Shown here: one piece after another, positions 1 through 10,202 of the stretch | How the letters are laid out: each line of letters begins with the position of its first letter | Position numbering within the stretch: the first letter of the stretch is position 1 | Assembly: GCA_025449115.1 (NCBI GenBank) | Contig: JAHLKC010000248.1 | Span: 1-29,903, forward strand | Origin: Chytridium lagenaria | Lineage: Eukaryota; Chytridiomycota; Chytridiomycetes; Chytridiales; Chytridiaceae | DNA: 29,903 bases | Reading direction: 5' to 3' | Translations under genes and position numbers: made by a program | Notes under the pieces: generated by a model | What the model saw: only the letters and a program-made list of their open reading frames with translations | What the model was told of the DNA's origin: nothing | Databases searched by the model: none

Positions 1-690
1 CGGTACATTTCCTCATTGTTCGATCGCACCTATTCCTTGTTTAGTCTTTTCTCTGTTTATTCACTTTTCATCTTTGGACTTTTTAGCACTCGTTTCTTTT
101 ATGAAATGCAGATCGCATTGTAATATTGCCTTGAAAAATATGTAAAATAAGAAACATAGTCTTCTTAATCTCCACCATTATTTTTTCGTTCCTCCAATAC
201 CTATGTTGTTGAGCTCCATTCAAATATGTCATCTAAACGATAGCTGATTGCCTTTTTCTTTGAAGCTCAAACTCGCGTGGCTCTTTGGCTCAAAAGTTGA
301 GGTTTCTTTTGGTCACTTTGAATAATACAGTGTAGAAACCCGGAACTTAGCAGAGGTGTCATTCAATTACTTCAGATAATGAATTTTTACATTATTCCAT
401 ATTTCTATACAAAAGCCCTTAACAACCCCGTAACCCCCGCTTTCCCAGTAGTAAACCACGGTATCCACCCCGTAAACAACTTTCTGAAATGTTTCTAAAA
501 ACAGCATATGCAGCTTCACATTATGTCAATGTGTGGCCTAATTTAACCAAAGGTTATAGCACGTGTGGCAAAAAGAATCCAACACAAATATCAAAATCAC
601 GTCTTGAACGACAATAATTGTATCAGAAACTCCACCGTATATTCATCAGATGTAAAAAAGAACACCCAGCATCCCAAAAAAACCCCCCCA
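1..690. other. Intergenic, no gene recognised
   Basis: This is the region downstream of the leftmost minus-strand gene. It is AT-rich with no convincing coding frame in its first 560 bases. Open frames that begin near 565 and 618 on the plus strand run antisense to the end of the coiled-coil gene and have biased, low-complexity composition. I see no tRNA or other RNA gene. Confidence 0.5.
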
Positions 691-3460
691 TCATCCCATC
701 ATCTTCTTCTTCAAAGCCGCATTCCTCAATTTCCCCTCCTTCTTCCCTGCCGCCACACTCGCCAAACTCTGATACAAACTCCCCTCCTCCTTCTCCACAC
801 TCTTCTCATGTTTTGCACGATCACCCCCTCCAGCAGCCACTCCTCTCCTCAATCCATCCACAAGCGCCAAAAGCCCCATCCGTTCCTCACACTCCACACG
901 CACGGTTTCTTTCAGAAACGCAATCTCAGCGTCTCGACGATGGATTTCAGATTGTACATCGTGGATCGGGGTTGAAGTCGGTGGAGGTGGTGGGGGTTTG
1001 TTTTGGCAACGTCAAGTTGTTTTTGGAGGTAACTGACCGTCCCCTAAACCCGCCTCCCATTAAAATTCACGCAGAAAAAGGGTAAACGGCAATATACCTT
1101 CAACATTTCAATTTCCTTTGTCAACGCTTCTAATTTCGTCTTCCATTCGGATTCGATGGCGGCGGTTTTTGTTTTCGCGTCAGTGTACGCGGTGTCTCGG
1201 GATAACCTTGCGGCATCAAGTTGGGATTGAAGGTTCCCCCTCACACCATCGAGTTGCTTTGAATATTTTTCAACACGTGATGTTACAAGGTTTTACCTTT
1301 TGAAACAACGCCTTCATGGTTTTCACAGCCTCCTCCCGTTCCTTTTTGAATTGATCCTCCATCTCCACTCGAACCGCGTCAGCCTAAACACCCATGTCAA
1401 TAGGCGGGGGATTTATTTTAAGGAAAAAAAAAAGCAAATGATAGGGGGGATTCATTTACGGAAAAAACAACAACAAACAATACCTGATCTTTCCCTGCTG
1501 TTTTCAATTGCTCAGCGAAATGATCTTGAAGATGTTTTATACGGCTTTGATGAGCTTCTACTGTTTTTTGACGTTCGATTTTCATGGTTTCAATGGTTGA
1601 TGTGAGATCTTTGATGGTGGTGGTGAGTTTATGAATGACACCCTAATCAACGTTAAGCCTTTAATAATTGGAGGGTTTTCGTTACGTCTTTTTGCGCGAG
1701 GCTTCTATTAATGTTTGCTGTGGTGTTGTGTTCATGGGATGTGAGGGTACGTTGCATGTCTTCCAGGTTTGATTTGAGGGTGGAGATTTCGGACTAGTGA
1801 GAGGGTTAGAAGAAAGCGGGGGGAGGGGTTACGTTTTTTTCGGTTATGGTGGTGGTGAGTTTGGTTTTGAGGGTGTTGAGATCAAGGTTTTCGCGGTTGT
1901 AAAGCGTCCATGTCGTGGGTGAGACGGTGGGTGAGGTCACGTTCTGAGGCTTCGAGTTTGGCGTTAAGGCCTCGAAGGTCCTGGGAATTGTGTTAAACAA
2001 CAAATTGACGTGATCGCATCACAACAATAAAAAGAAGGATTAAATGGTCAAGCAAAATAAGGTAAGAATGATCAGGGAAAAAAAAGGAAGAAGTAGGAAG
2101 CGTAAAATCTAAAAAACGATAAAGAAGAAGAGAACAGTACAAAAACTATAGAAAAGAAAAAGATTAAGAGAAAGACACGTAAACAACTTTAGAAAAAAAA
2201 AAAGTAAAAAAGGTAAAAGATCAACAGAGAAAACACGTAAAAACCTTACAAAAAAAAAAAAACAAAAAAAAAAACGATCACCCCCCAAAACACAATAAAG
2301 AACAACCTACCGCCACAACCCTCCTCAACTCCAAAACCTTCTCCTCCATCTTCCCCCCCTTTTCCCGTTCCACCTCCACCTCCCTCTCATTCCCCCCAAA
2401 TGCCCTTCAAACTCCTCCTTCGCCATCTCAACATCCCTCATCGCCCCTCTCCATCTCTCCTCCGCATCCCCCACATCCTCTTTCAACCCCTCAATCTCCT
2501 CTAAAAGCGCCATCCGGGTCCCTCATACTTTGCAGCCACCTTCTCCGTGGCATCCCGGACTCGTGGCTATGAGAGGAGGAAGCGTCGTGTAGAGGGTTTG
2601 CAGAGTCACGGTGGAGATGGATGACCAAGACATCTGTAATCTTTTCCATAAAACCCGTTAAATACGAAAACTAAAAAAAATACAAACGTTTCCTTCATCC
2701 CCGTTTTCACACCCTCCACATCCCTTTTCAACACCCTCAACGCATCCGTCACCTCCAAAACCCGTCTCACAAGTATCCGTATCTGCGATCTCAATCCATC
2801 CTCCAACCATCCGGACCGCTTTTCCCTCGTTTCCTAATCACAGTTACCCAACATAAAAAGGTTTGTACCATCTCATGCGTGAGTCTTGTATGTCGAAGTT
2901 GGAGTTCATGAAACGCTCGAACGGTTTGACTGTGAGTTTCTTGGTGTTTTTGGGATGTCGTTTCAAGGTCTTGGATGGTATGCTTGAACTCGTTTTGACT
3001 GCATTCGAGTTCACGTATCCGTTCAACCAACCCTGGATTCTCCACAGCATACCGCTACCAACAAAAAACGGTTACGCCAAAAAAAAAGGAGACGTCATAC
3101 CTTCAACCCCCTCATCTCCTCCTCCACATTCGCAACATGTTTCACGAGTTCCTCATACTTTCGTAACATCAGATACGACACCCCGCAGAACGTGCAAGCC
3201 GTGTCAGATTCAGACATGGAGGCAATGTCTTCAGGCAGGGGTCGACATTTTTGAAGGATGATGGAGGTGGTCGGGGTCACTGTGATGTGGTCTTGGTCGA
3301 GGGTGTTGTGGAGGGGAGATGGTGGGGCGGTTTGTGTGGCGTTGTGGAGCGGGAGAGACGGGAGGGAGGTCGGGATGACTTCATGGATGGATGGATTCCA
3401 TGAAAACGTTGACAATTTCATGTTGTTGTTGTTGACAAGTCTACTCGACCGATGGGGCAT
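691..3460 (-). CDS. LEKR1-like coiled-coil protein, about 10 exons, frame interrupted by indels
   Basis: Likely a homologue of animal LEKR1 (leucine-, glutamate- and lysine-rich protein 1). The first exon holds a leucine-proline-glutamate stretch followed by CTFCGVSYLMLRKYEEL, close to the conserved N-terminal Cys-x-x-Cys motif I remember for that family. The rest is heptad-rich coiled coil to the C-terminus at 691. Exons read from GT-AG signals: 3101-3460, 2869-3054, 2684-2833, 2311-2633, 1833-1980, 1686-1793, 1484-1642, 1297-1383, 1098-1256, 691-1043. The coiled-coil signal changes frame at about 2565, 2515, 2395 (a run of C), 1905 and 970 without an intron, so single-base errors or lesions are present. 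The start is the first ATG in the exon 1 frame; ATG 3418 is also possible. The function is not known to me; the phylogenetic pattern suggests a cilium or centriole link (inference). Confidence 0.6.
1981..2310 (-). other. Long intron of the LEKR1-like gene
   Basis: On the minus strand this begins GTAGGTTG after the exon ending near 2311 and ends CCCAG before the exon at 1980. At about 330 nt it is far longer than the 35-60 nt introns in the rest of this gene. On the plus strand it is very A-rich, with several runs of ten or more A. No open frame or RNA gene is visible. Confidence 0.55.
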
Positions 3461-4036
3461 CACGCTAAAACTCCAAAGAAGCAAAAGCTGTGTTTACTGA
3501 CGGGATAGTCAGCACTGACTGTCGCTTTGTTGGATATTTTAATAAGAGCAAAACTTGCTTAATTACCCTTCTTTCTATCGATCCCAACATTACTCTGCCT
3601 TAGGTACCTACGGCCTGTTGACCTGGTACCATCCATTTCCACTATAATCCTAGCATATCCAGATCCACCTCTTCCAATATCTCAACAACAACACGCCAAC
3701 AAAAAAGAAATCCGTCCTGCATTACGACCCGCTCGTTAGGCGTCCGCGCAAATAAATCGTTAACCCCAAAACACTCCCCAGCGCATCAAACGCTACAGCC
3801 TCAAAATATAAACATCAATGAATCCACTATCCTCTCTTTCAATAAAAATATAAATACAGGAATACCCACGCACCCATCCACAAAACGGAACAACAAAAAA
3901 AAAAAAAACAAAAAAACAACGCAATAAAGAGAAAAAAATTCACGCCCACAAGCAAAGGATATATATGAATACCCACAACAAAAAAAGCCATCGACAACTA
4001 TAAAAAAAAAGGGGGGGGGGGGTTAGGGGATGAGTT
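3461..4036. other. Intergenic: promoter side of the LEKR1-like gene, 3' side of the GNAT gene
   Basis: The stretch separates two minus-strand genes, so its left part should hold the LEKR1-like promoter and its right part the 3' region of the GNAT gene. It contains A-rich runs (3896-3910, 4000-4010) and a run of about 12 G at 4011-4022. No coding frame or RNA gene is seen. Confidence 0.45.
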
Positions 4037-6082
4037 TTACACAACAACATCCCCCAACGTCCCTTTACTCTCCACCATCGGCACCTTCCCTCCTCCACCC
4101 TTCAAACTCCCCACAAGCCCTCCCGTTCTCCGTTCCTCCTGCCCACTCCCATACTGATACCCAGATCTCCACCCCCCACTCCCCCCCCCACCACCATACC
4201 CACTCTGCGCATACATCGTCACCGGTTTCATCCACACAAGCCTCGGCCCCCACCCACCGTCACCCGCTCCCCCGTCGTCGCATTCCTGACATCCGTATAC
4301 CCCAACGACCGATAAAACGGTTCAGCATGCCAAAGACTCCACACCTCAACGCTCTCGACGCGTCGGTGGCGGTGGAGTTCACGGAGGAGGCGACGGCCGA
4401 ATCCGAGGTTCTCGTAGCGTGCAGAGACGAGGAGTTTTTCTACGCGGAGGTGGCGGGGGTCGTTGGCGGCGTGGATAAACTACACACACAAAAACAAAAA
4501 AAAGGTTGGCAGAGTTTAGTAACAAAACAAAAACGAGGTAAAGTAAAGGGATGCAAAGTAAAAGGGGATGGGGGGGCGAAAGCTGAAAAAAAAGACCTCA
4601 CCTCTACAAATGCAATCAAATCATCCAAAACAGGTTCCCTGGATCAGCATCCCTCCTCAAAGCCACAAGCACCTGTCTATCAATCCCCTCTCCAGTCTCC
4701 CGTCCCCTCGTCACCCTAATCCTCCCTTCCCCACCATCCCTCCCTCCCCCCTCCCCTCCCGCAGCCGCCACATAAAGCCCCTGACAAAGCTCAACAAGCC
4801 AACCTCGTGACACGTCAAGTACCGAAACGCGACTTTAAACGGCGTCCCCCGACTGCTCCGCACAGACGAGGAGCGCGAGACCACAGAGTCCGAGTCCATG
4901 TGCGTGCTGTTCAAAGGTCACTGTCGTAGGCGGAATCGGTGCGATCGATCCCATCAAAGAGAGACCCACGGTGGGATTCCGTGTCGAGGGAGATGATGGA
5001 TTCAAGGTCAGAGGGGGCTTCCGAGTCGTAAGGGTGGTGTGGAGGTGTACGGTGGTGGTGAGCAGAGGTGGAAAAGTATGGAGGGTCGGGGTGATCTAAA
5101 AGTGTAAAGAAGGAGGGATTTGTTAAGATGAGAAAAAGGAATAGAAATAGACAAAAGGAGTAATATAAAGTATTATATTACCTGCTTGCCCATCACTCTT
5201 TTCAGAAACTGCATACGACACCCTCCTTTCTCCCGTGTTTGAAAAGGAAGAATTTGACCACTCACATTCTGCGACGCCTCTCGAAATCTGAATTCCACCT
5301 CCCACAAACCCCCTTGCCCCAACACCCTCCTCCAAGAAAGGTGGCGTCTGCACCAAAGACACCATCCCACCGTTGCAGATGAATTTGTCAACCTCTGCGC
5401 GTACTCTTCATCATAAAAGCCATGATGAGGAGGTGGAGGGAGGGGTGTTTTTGTTCTCCACTTGGGGTCCAAGCTCCTACGACTCCAGTGACGGCTCTGA
5501 CGCCTCCAGAAATCATCTTGACCCATCCTACGAGATGCCGACCAGTTGCTAGAGCGATACGGGCGGCCACGGTCATGTGAGGGCCGAGACCCCATGTTGT
5601 GTAGAGGGCGTGGAGGATGTAGGCTGATGCGGAGAGGACAATGAGGAGAGGGGATGCAACAAAGAGAGTGAGAGGGAGGAGAAAGATGGAGAGAGGGAGG
5701 AGGACGGTGGAGAGGGCTGTTGCGGCGAGGAGGAGGTAGAGGTGGGTGAGACGGGAAAAGAGGGTTAGGAGCGGAGAACGGGAAGGGTTGTAGAAGAGGA
5801 GTTGGTGGTTGATTTGGGAAAGTAGATGGGGTGTGGTGAGGGACGGAGGTAGGTGGGGTCGTGGGGCGGCATGGATGTGCGTTTTGTAGGTTGTGGGAAA
5901 GGCTGAGGTGGATGAGGATGAAGAGGAGGCGTGTGATGGTGCAAGTGGATTGTATCCTTGTTGTGTTGTTGCATATGATGATGTTGTTGTTGTTGTTGAT
6001 GCTGCTGATGCTGCAGAGGTGGTAGTAGTTGTTGTTGAGGAGGAGGATTAGGCCTCCTCATGTTATTTGATGATGCATCCAT
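4037..6082 (-). CDS. Membrane-hairpin protein fused to a C-terminal GNAT acetyltransferase domain, 3 exons, several frameshifts
   Basis: Exons by splice signals: 5182-6082, 4602-5095, 4037-4479. The N-terminus is rich in Gln, His and Pro (residues 1 to about 75). A roughly 60-residue hydrophobic stretch follows, punctuated by prolines (LLPLSIFLLPLTLFVASPLL), then an amphipathic region and an acidic, Ser-rich linker. The last exon encodes a GNAT core: beta-4/motif A with VEKLLVSARYENLGFGRRLL, then VEVWSLWHAEPFYRSLGY, ending LVWMKPV before a Gly-rich tail. In the Q/RxxGxG acetyl-CoA loop the first position is Glu. The frame must shift near 5840, 5480, 5350, 4895, 4815, 4640 and 4250. GNAT enzymes transfer acetyl from acetyl-CoA to amines; the substrate here is unknown. 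The hairpin recalls lipid-droplet or ER hairpin proteins such as oleosin and LDAF1 (tentative). Two adjacent genes read as one is the alternative. Confidence 0.55.
5096..5181 (-). other. Intron 1 of the hairpin-GNAT gene
   Basis: Minus-strand GTAATATAATAC donor and TTTTAG acceptor, phase 1. Removing it joins the exon ending in a Ser/Asp-Gly-Gln segment to an exon starting Asp-His-Pro-Asp-Pro-Pro, so the coding frame continues across it. It supports reading the hairpin part and the GNAT part as one transcript. Confidence 0.5.
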
Positions 6083-6083
6083 A

Positions 6084-6103
6084 CTCTCTCTCTCTCTCTC
6101 TCT
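6084..6103. repeat. (CT)10 microsatellite next to a start codon
   Basis: On the coding (minus) strand this is a GA repeat that ends one base before the ATG of the hairpin-GNAT gene at 6082, so it lies in the 5' untranslated leader. More CT and CA tracts follow at about 6160-6250. Confidence 0.8.
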
Positions 6104-6647
6104 GACTGTGTAGAGAGATGGGTATAAATGATGAATGATGTGATGAGGTGTCCTTTTAATATCTCTTTCCCTCTCTCTCTCTTACTCTCTCACGCACATT
6201 CACTACTAATAGGTATGTGTATACTCTCTCTCACACACACTCTCAACACACACACTATAATACACCACAAGCCTCTACAAATAATACATAACAATAATCT
6301 CTTTTTCCTAATATTCTATTTGCAAAATGTCCCTCCCAAGCACCTGACTGACATTCCATATATATATAATATATATTCACTCATTCACTCATTCATTTAA
6401 AATATTTAAAATAAATAATGAAATCTATAATAATAATAAATATCTTCACGGAGATTCAAATTCATCAAAGGGAGCAGCAGCAAAAGCAGCATGTATGTAT
6501 GTAGATATGTATAGGTTATTAAGTATATATGTAGGTAGGTATGTAGGTATGTATATAGCATACAAAGGGTTATTTATAGGTAGAGAGAATAGGCATGTTT
6601 TTATTTTATTTATATATTTATTTATTTATTTATTTATTTATTCATAT
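6104..6647. other. Intergenic, microsatellite-rich
   Basis: This lies between the start of the hairpin-GNAT gene and the 3' end of the first thioredoxin. It holds CT/CA repeats (6160-6250), an AT-rich TATATAT stretch (6358-6376), repeated ATTCACTC (6375-6396), a degenerate GTAT/GTAG repeat (6490-6560) and the TTTA array listed separately. No coding frame stands out; short plus-strand frames here consist of the repeats. Confidence 0.6.
6598..6642 (-). repeat. (TTTA)n array carrying polyadenylation-type hexamers
   Basis: Read on the minus strand, this tract gives repeated AATAAA hexamers beginning about 8 nt after the thioredoxin A stop codon at 6648. The tetranucleotide repeat therefore probably supplies the poly(A) signal of that gene. 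The hexamer is established as the eukaryotic poly(A) signal; its use here is inference. Confidence 0.55.
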
Positions 6648-7226
6648 TCAAACATCCGCCTTTTTGATCGCTGCCTCTAGCTTGACCACATCTGCCCCAA
6701 CAACCTCATCCACCTTCTTTCCTCCCTTAAAGATCTGGAATGTGGGCATGGCTCTGATCTGCGCACTGTGACTGGCATCAGGCACTTGGTCCACATCCAC
6801 CTGTTATAAAAATACAAGTTTATTATTTGGTTATTGAGTTGTTAATGTATGTTGATGTATGTGAATGAATGTGCATGAATAAATAATAATGGTATTATAT
6901 TACCTTTACAAATACACCATTGCTGTACTTTTTGGCAAGTTCATCCACCTTGGGTGCAACGACGCGGCATGGTCCACACCATGTTGCGTGGAAATCTATA
7001 GTAGACCCAGGGTTAGTTATTAGTATATAAATATATGTATGGGAGAACTTGTACCAACTTACCAACTATATGGTATATTTGATGAAAAGCGGAATGGAAA
7101 AGGTTAGATTTGAGGACGGACTGGTAAGTTAATAGAGGAGTGTTGAGAAGACTGACCAACGACAAACTTGCTGTTGCCCTTGATAAGTGCATTGTAGTCT
7201 GCAAAGGTGGTAATGTCCTTGACCAT
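6648..7226 (-). CDS. Thioredoxin (copy A), 3 exons, intact
   Basis: A classical cytosolic thioredoxin of 104 residues that reduces protein disulfides and is itself reduced by thioredoxin reductase. Exons: 7157-7226, 6904-6995, 6648-6800. The active site WCGPC is at residues 29-33 and the cis-proline is in AMPTF (Pro73). The C-terminal [17 protein letters not shown] fits the family's last helix. The protein starts MVKDITTF with no signal peptide or transit sequence, so a cytosolic site is likely. Both introns are clean GT-AG and the frame is open throughout, in contrast to the neighbouring copy B. The upstream gene is a paralogue with introns at the same positions and phases (1, then 0), so the pair arose by tandem duplication. 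Confidence 0.93.
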
Positions 7227-7829
7227 GTTTAAAGACAAGTTTGTGAAGTGAGTGAAATCGTTTGTCTGAGGGTGGGTGGGGAAAAGAGAAAGTAAGACTT
7301 TAAGATGGATGGATGGGATGGATGGATGAAGGCAAGTGTTTTGTTTAACAATGTCTGTCTGGTGGTAGATGGTGTGCAGGCCAAACGGTTTGCAAGGCAC
7401 AGTTTATTATCGCAGTAAGAATGTGAAATTGTCAAGAACAAGAACCAAGGAATATTGATCAGAGGATATATAGAAGCTGGATAATATTTAATAGGCTGAA
7501 GTTCGTTATTTCGCTCAAGCTAAAAAGGATAACCTTTCCTTTTACAAAATGCGTCACTTTATTCCCGCATAAATACTGCAAAGGTAAACAAAGGAGCCAC
7601 CTTAAGAGTATCGAGGCAGAAGGAACAAAAAAAAGAAAAAGAAAAAGAATCACTATCCTAGGTGAATTGGGGATGGTACGGGGATGATAATTACATGCAA
7701 AGAGTAGACTTGGCAGATGGATCAAGGGAGAAGCAACGAATGGATGGGGGAGAGTGGACAATAATCAATCCAAAGAGGAATGGTTGGAAATATAAAAACA
7801 AACACCATAAACATAAAGAGATATGAAGT
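7227..7829. other. Intergenic between the two thioredoxin genes
   Basis: It should hold the promoter of thioredoxin A and the 3' end of thioredoxin B. A degenerate GATG/GGAT tetranucleotide repeat lies at about 7302-7327. A minus-strand open frame at 7459-7761 is AT-rich, Leu/Phe-rich and has no recognisable features; I do not call it a gene. Confidence 0.45.
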
Positions 7830-8461
7830 TTAAGCAATGGCTTTGACGATGGCAGCCTCCACCTTTGCAGGGTCAGCACCCACACCTGTCCAATCTTTTG
7901 TCCATCTTGTAGATCTGGAAAGTGGGCATAGCTGTGATACCGCAGGCCTCGGCGACCTTGGCAACGTCGTCAACGTCAAGCTAAATAAATATGAGTCAAC
8001 AAATAGTTTGACATAAACGTATGAGGGCGGTTTAGGGGAAAGTAGTGCACATACCTTGACAAAGACAACGTTGCTGTACTTTTGGGAGAATTCGTTGATC
8101 TTTGGGGCAATCATCCTGCAGGGGCCGCACCAGGTTGCGTGAAAGTCTGGTTGAGGAGTGTTAGTTTTGGGTGCATGCGGGAAAAAGACATTCTGATCTG
8201 TATAGGTATACATGCGAAAATAAACTTACCAACTGCATGATTCGATAATGTTTTAGAATGGAAAGACGGAACGCGGTGGAATGGATCGATATGAGAGGGT
8301 TATGGTTAGTTTATGAAAATATATAACAAAGGTTTGGAGAGATCACAAGAAATGAACAGAAATCATTGGTATAGTATAGACTGAACCAACTCACCAACAA
8401 CAATCTGACCGCTCTTGATGAGCTCGTTAAACTCGCTTTCAGACTGAATTTCCTTGACCAT
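7830..8461 (-). CDS. Thioredoxin (copy B), 3 exons, last exon with two 1-nt deletions
   Basis: Paralogue of copy A with the same exon structure: 8395-8461, 8055-8146, 7830-7980. The active site is WCGPC (residues 28-32) within [15 protein letters not shown], and the cis-proline motif is AMPTF. Exon 2 is 92 nt in both copies. Exon 3 is 151 nt against 153 nt in copy A; the missing bases are near 7907 (in the codons after Gln-Ile-Tyr-Lys) and near 7888 (before Val-Gly-Ala-Asp). As written, the frame fails between these points, but the C-terminal helix Ala-Asp-Pro-Ala-Lys-Val-Glu-Ala-Ala is intact in the original phase family. A functional gene with sequencing errors is the simplest reading; a very young pseudogene is the alternative. 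Confidence 0.8.
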
Positions 8462-8993
8462 GATGAAGTGTGAGATGAAGGTGTTGAAGGGTGTATGTGG
8501 TGGTGTTGATGGTGCTGAATACAATGACTGACGGTTGTTGCTGATGGATGAGGAAAAGCTCACAAAGACGAGTAGTGGTCTGCTTTATATAAGTAACTCG
8601 GAATTAAATTTGTGTCCATTGACCACAAGAATACTATTTTGGATGACAAATATTCATAAGGAGACAAATTAAATTAATACCACGACATTTCAAATGTTAT
8701 AGAGAAGAAAATATTCTAGCAAGTGTAGTGTTGAGAGTATCATGTGTTTGATTGGTGAATGGTGGCGTTAAGTTGCTGACAAGTTCATGAATTCATGTCT
8801 TGACTGGAAATTTCCATTCGAAATAATTTATAAGAAATTCCTCATTTTAAATTCATTTCATTTCAAACCATTTTACGTCAAGTAATTATTTCCTTCTTTG
8901 ATATTCCATTTTAACAAAATGGTAAAACAAAACATACTCCCTCAATTACATCAAGTAATTGTAAATCAAAAAAAACCAACACGTATCCAACCA
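8462..8993. other. Intergenic: promoter of thioredoxin B
   Basis: The region upstream of thioredoxin B on the minus strand, also 3' of the lectin-like gene. It carries a TATA box (listed separately) and is otherwise AT-rich, with no coding frame of note. Confidence 0.5.
8583..8591 (-). promoter_or_regulatory. TATA box of thioredoxin B
   Basis: The minus strand reads TATATAAAG here, about 120 nt before the ATG at 8461. Its sequence and position fit a core promoter element. Confidence 0.55.
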
Positions 8994-9921
8994 TCACAAC
9001 TCCCACTCCCTCCCCACATCACCCAAACTCTCCACAAACAACCCCCCATTCAACCTCCCACAATCCATCCCCATAAACGCATTCACACCACTAGGCCATC
9101 GAAACCCTAAACAAGGCTCCCTCCCCATCTCATCCCTAAATCGATCCCCATCCCAACTCGCAATCCACACGGAATGACCATTGGGAAACCCGAACCCCGG
9201 TTTCACGGTGGAAAGCCATCGGGAGAGGTCGCGGACGTGGCTGGAGGGAATGTTGGCTGGAAGCACGGAACGGGATTTTATGGTCGTGATTTGGGTGTAG
9301 TCGGACCAGGGGATACCATCTTTTTCACGAAATGAAAATGCAGGACGTGGTTAAATATATGGGTTGAAATAAAAGAAAACAGGGGGATTCCATCTATATC
9401 ACGTCATAAAAAATACAGGTGGATAATATATGGGTAGACATAAAAAAAAAGAAGAACTCACCATCTAAATAAATATACCTCTTCCCTCCAACCTTCACCG
9501 TCTCCACCCTCCCCGTCCCAACCCTCTTTGTCCAAACCCCACCTCTAACCCCCCCACACTCCACCTCCCCTCTCCCAACCACCACCACACCCCTCTCCAC
9601 ATCCAGCTTAACACACCCGTCAGTCCTCGTCGCATTCATGACCTCATCATTATAAGAGGCAGCCCACACATGTCCCCTCACACCCATCCCGTGGAGTCGA
9701 TTCACGATGGACGCCATGTTGCCGTTGTGCAGGTGGAGACCCATCTCGTGGGAGGTTGGGGAGAGGAAGCGATCGTAATAGGCGGACCAGGGGTGTGGGT
9801 GTAGAGGGCAATGTATTCGTCGCCGTCTTTGGTGAAAAATTGGGCTTGGAGAGGGTCTGGGGTGGCGGTGGTGCGTAGTGCTAGGGAGGGCGGTTAGGGC
9901 GATGAAGGTGGTGAGCCTCAT
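8994..9921 (-). CDS. Secreted protein with two lectin-like modules, 2 exons, two frameshifts near the N-terminus
   Basis: Exons: 9462-9921 and 8994-9319, phase 1 intron. The protein (about 260 residues) starts MRLTTFIALTAL, a signal peptide. Two related modules follow: module 1 around GHVWAASYNDEVM, then Cys, then Cys, then GVWTKR; module 2 around GHSVWIASWDGDRF, then CLGFRWPSG, then Cys, then GLFVES. This spacing of a Trp-rich strand, two cysteines and a closing aromatic strand resembles the C-terminal half of C-type lectin-like domains known in fungal secreted proteins (tentative; no calcium-site motif is evident). The frame shifts near 9890 and 9795. The gene sits next to other secreted-protein genes, consistent with a cell-surface role. 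If the lectin assignment is wrong it is simply an unknown secreted protein. Confidence 0.55.
9320..9461 (-). other. Intron made of two imperfect tandem copies
   Basis: The intron of the lectin-like gene (GTGAGTT donor, AAAAAG acceptor). About 74 nt are repeated in tandem: the motif around 9311-9321 at the exon junction recurs at 9386-9395, followed in both copies by a similar A-rich stretch with ATATATGGGT. The second copy contains its own potential acceptor (ATATAG before ATGG). Confidence 0.5.
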
Positions 9922-10202
9922 GTTGTTTCTTTTGGTGATGTTTAAAATCAAAGGTGATGTTCGGACATTGATGTAAATACTCTTTTGTGATTGACAGCGC
10001 GTTCTTTACATTCCAGAACGAGTAAATCCGGTACGTTGAAGAAAAAATGTCAAATTAAGATGGGAGCGAAAACAATCGCATGTTATATTTACAACCAAAA
10101 AAACACGACAATAATAAACAAAAACAAGCACAGAAATTAACGAATACAAAAGAAAACAAAAATAGTCAAGATTAAACAACGTCAAAGCTTGACCCAAAAC
10201 AT

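Noticed and set aside
565..1085. Two overlapping plus-strand frames (136 and 155 codons)
   Set aside because: They are antisense to the last exons of the LEKR1-like gene and are low-complexity Pro/Ser/His sequences with no motif.
4030..4719. 229-codon plus-strand open frame rich in Pro, Ser and His
   Set aside because: It lies antisense to the GNAT exons, where the minus strand shows a recognisable acetyltransferase core and splice sites. Its composition is what the reverse strand of Gly-rich and Arg/Val/Glu codons gives.
6128..6680. Plus-strand frames of 90 and 61 codons
   Set aside because: Their sequences are translations of CT, CA, GTAT and TTTA microsatellites and have no protein-like features.
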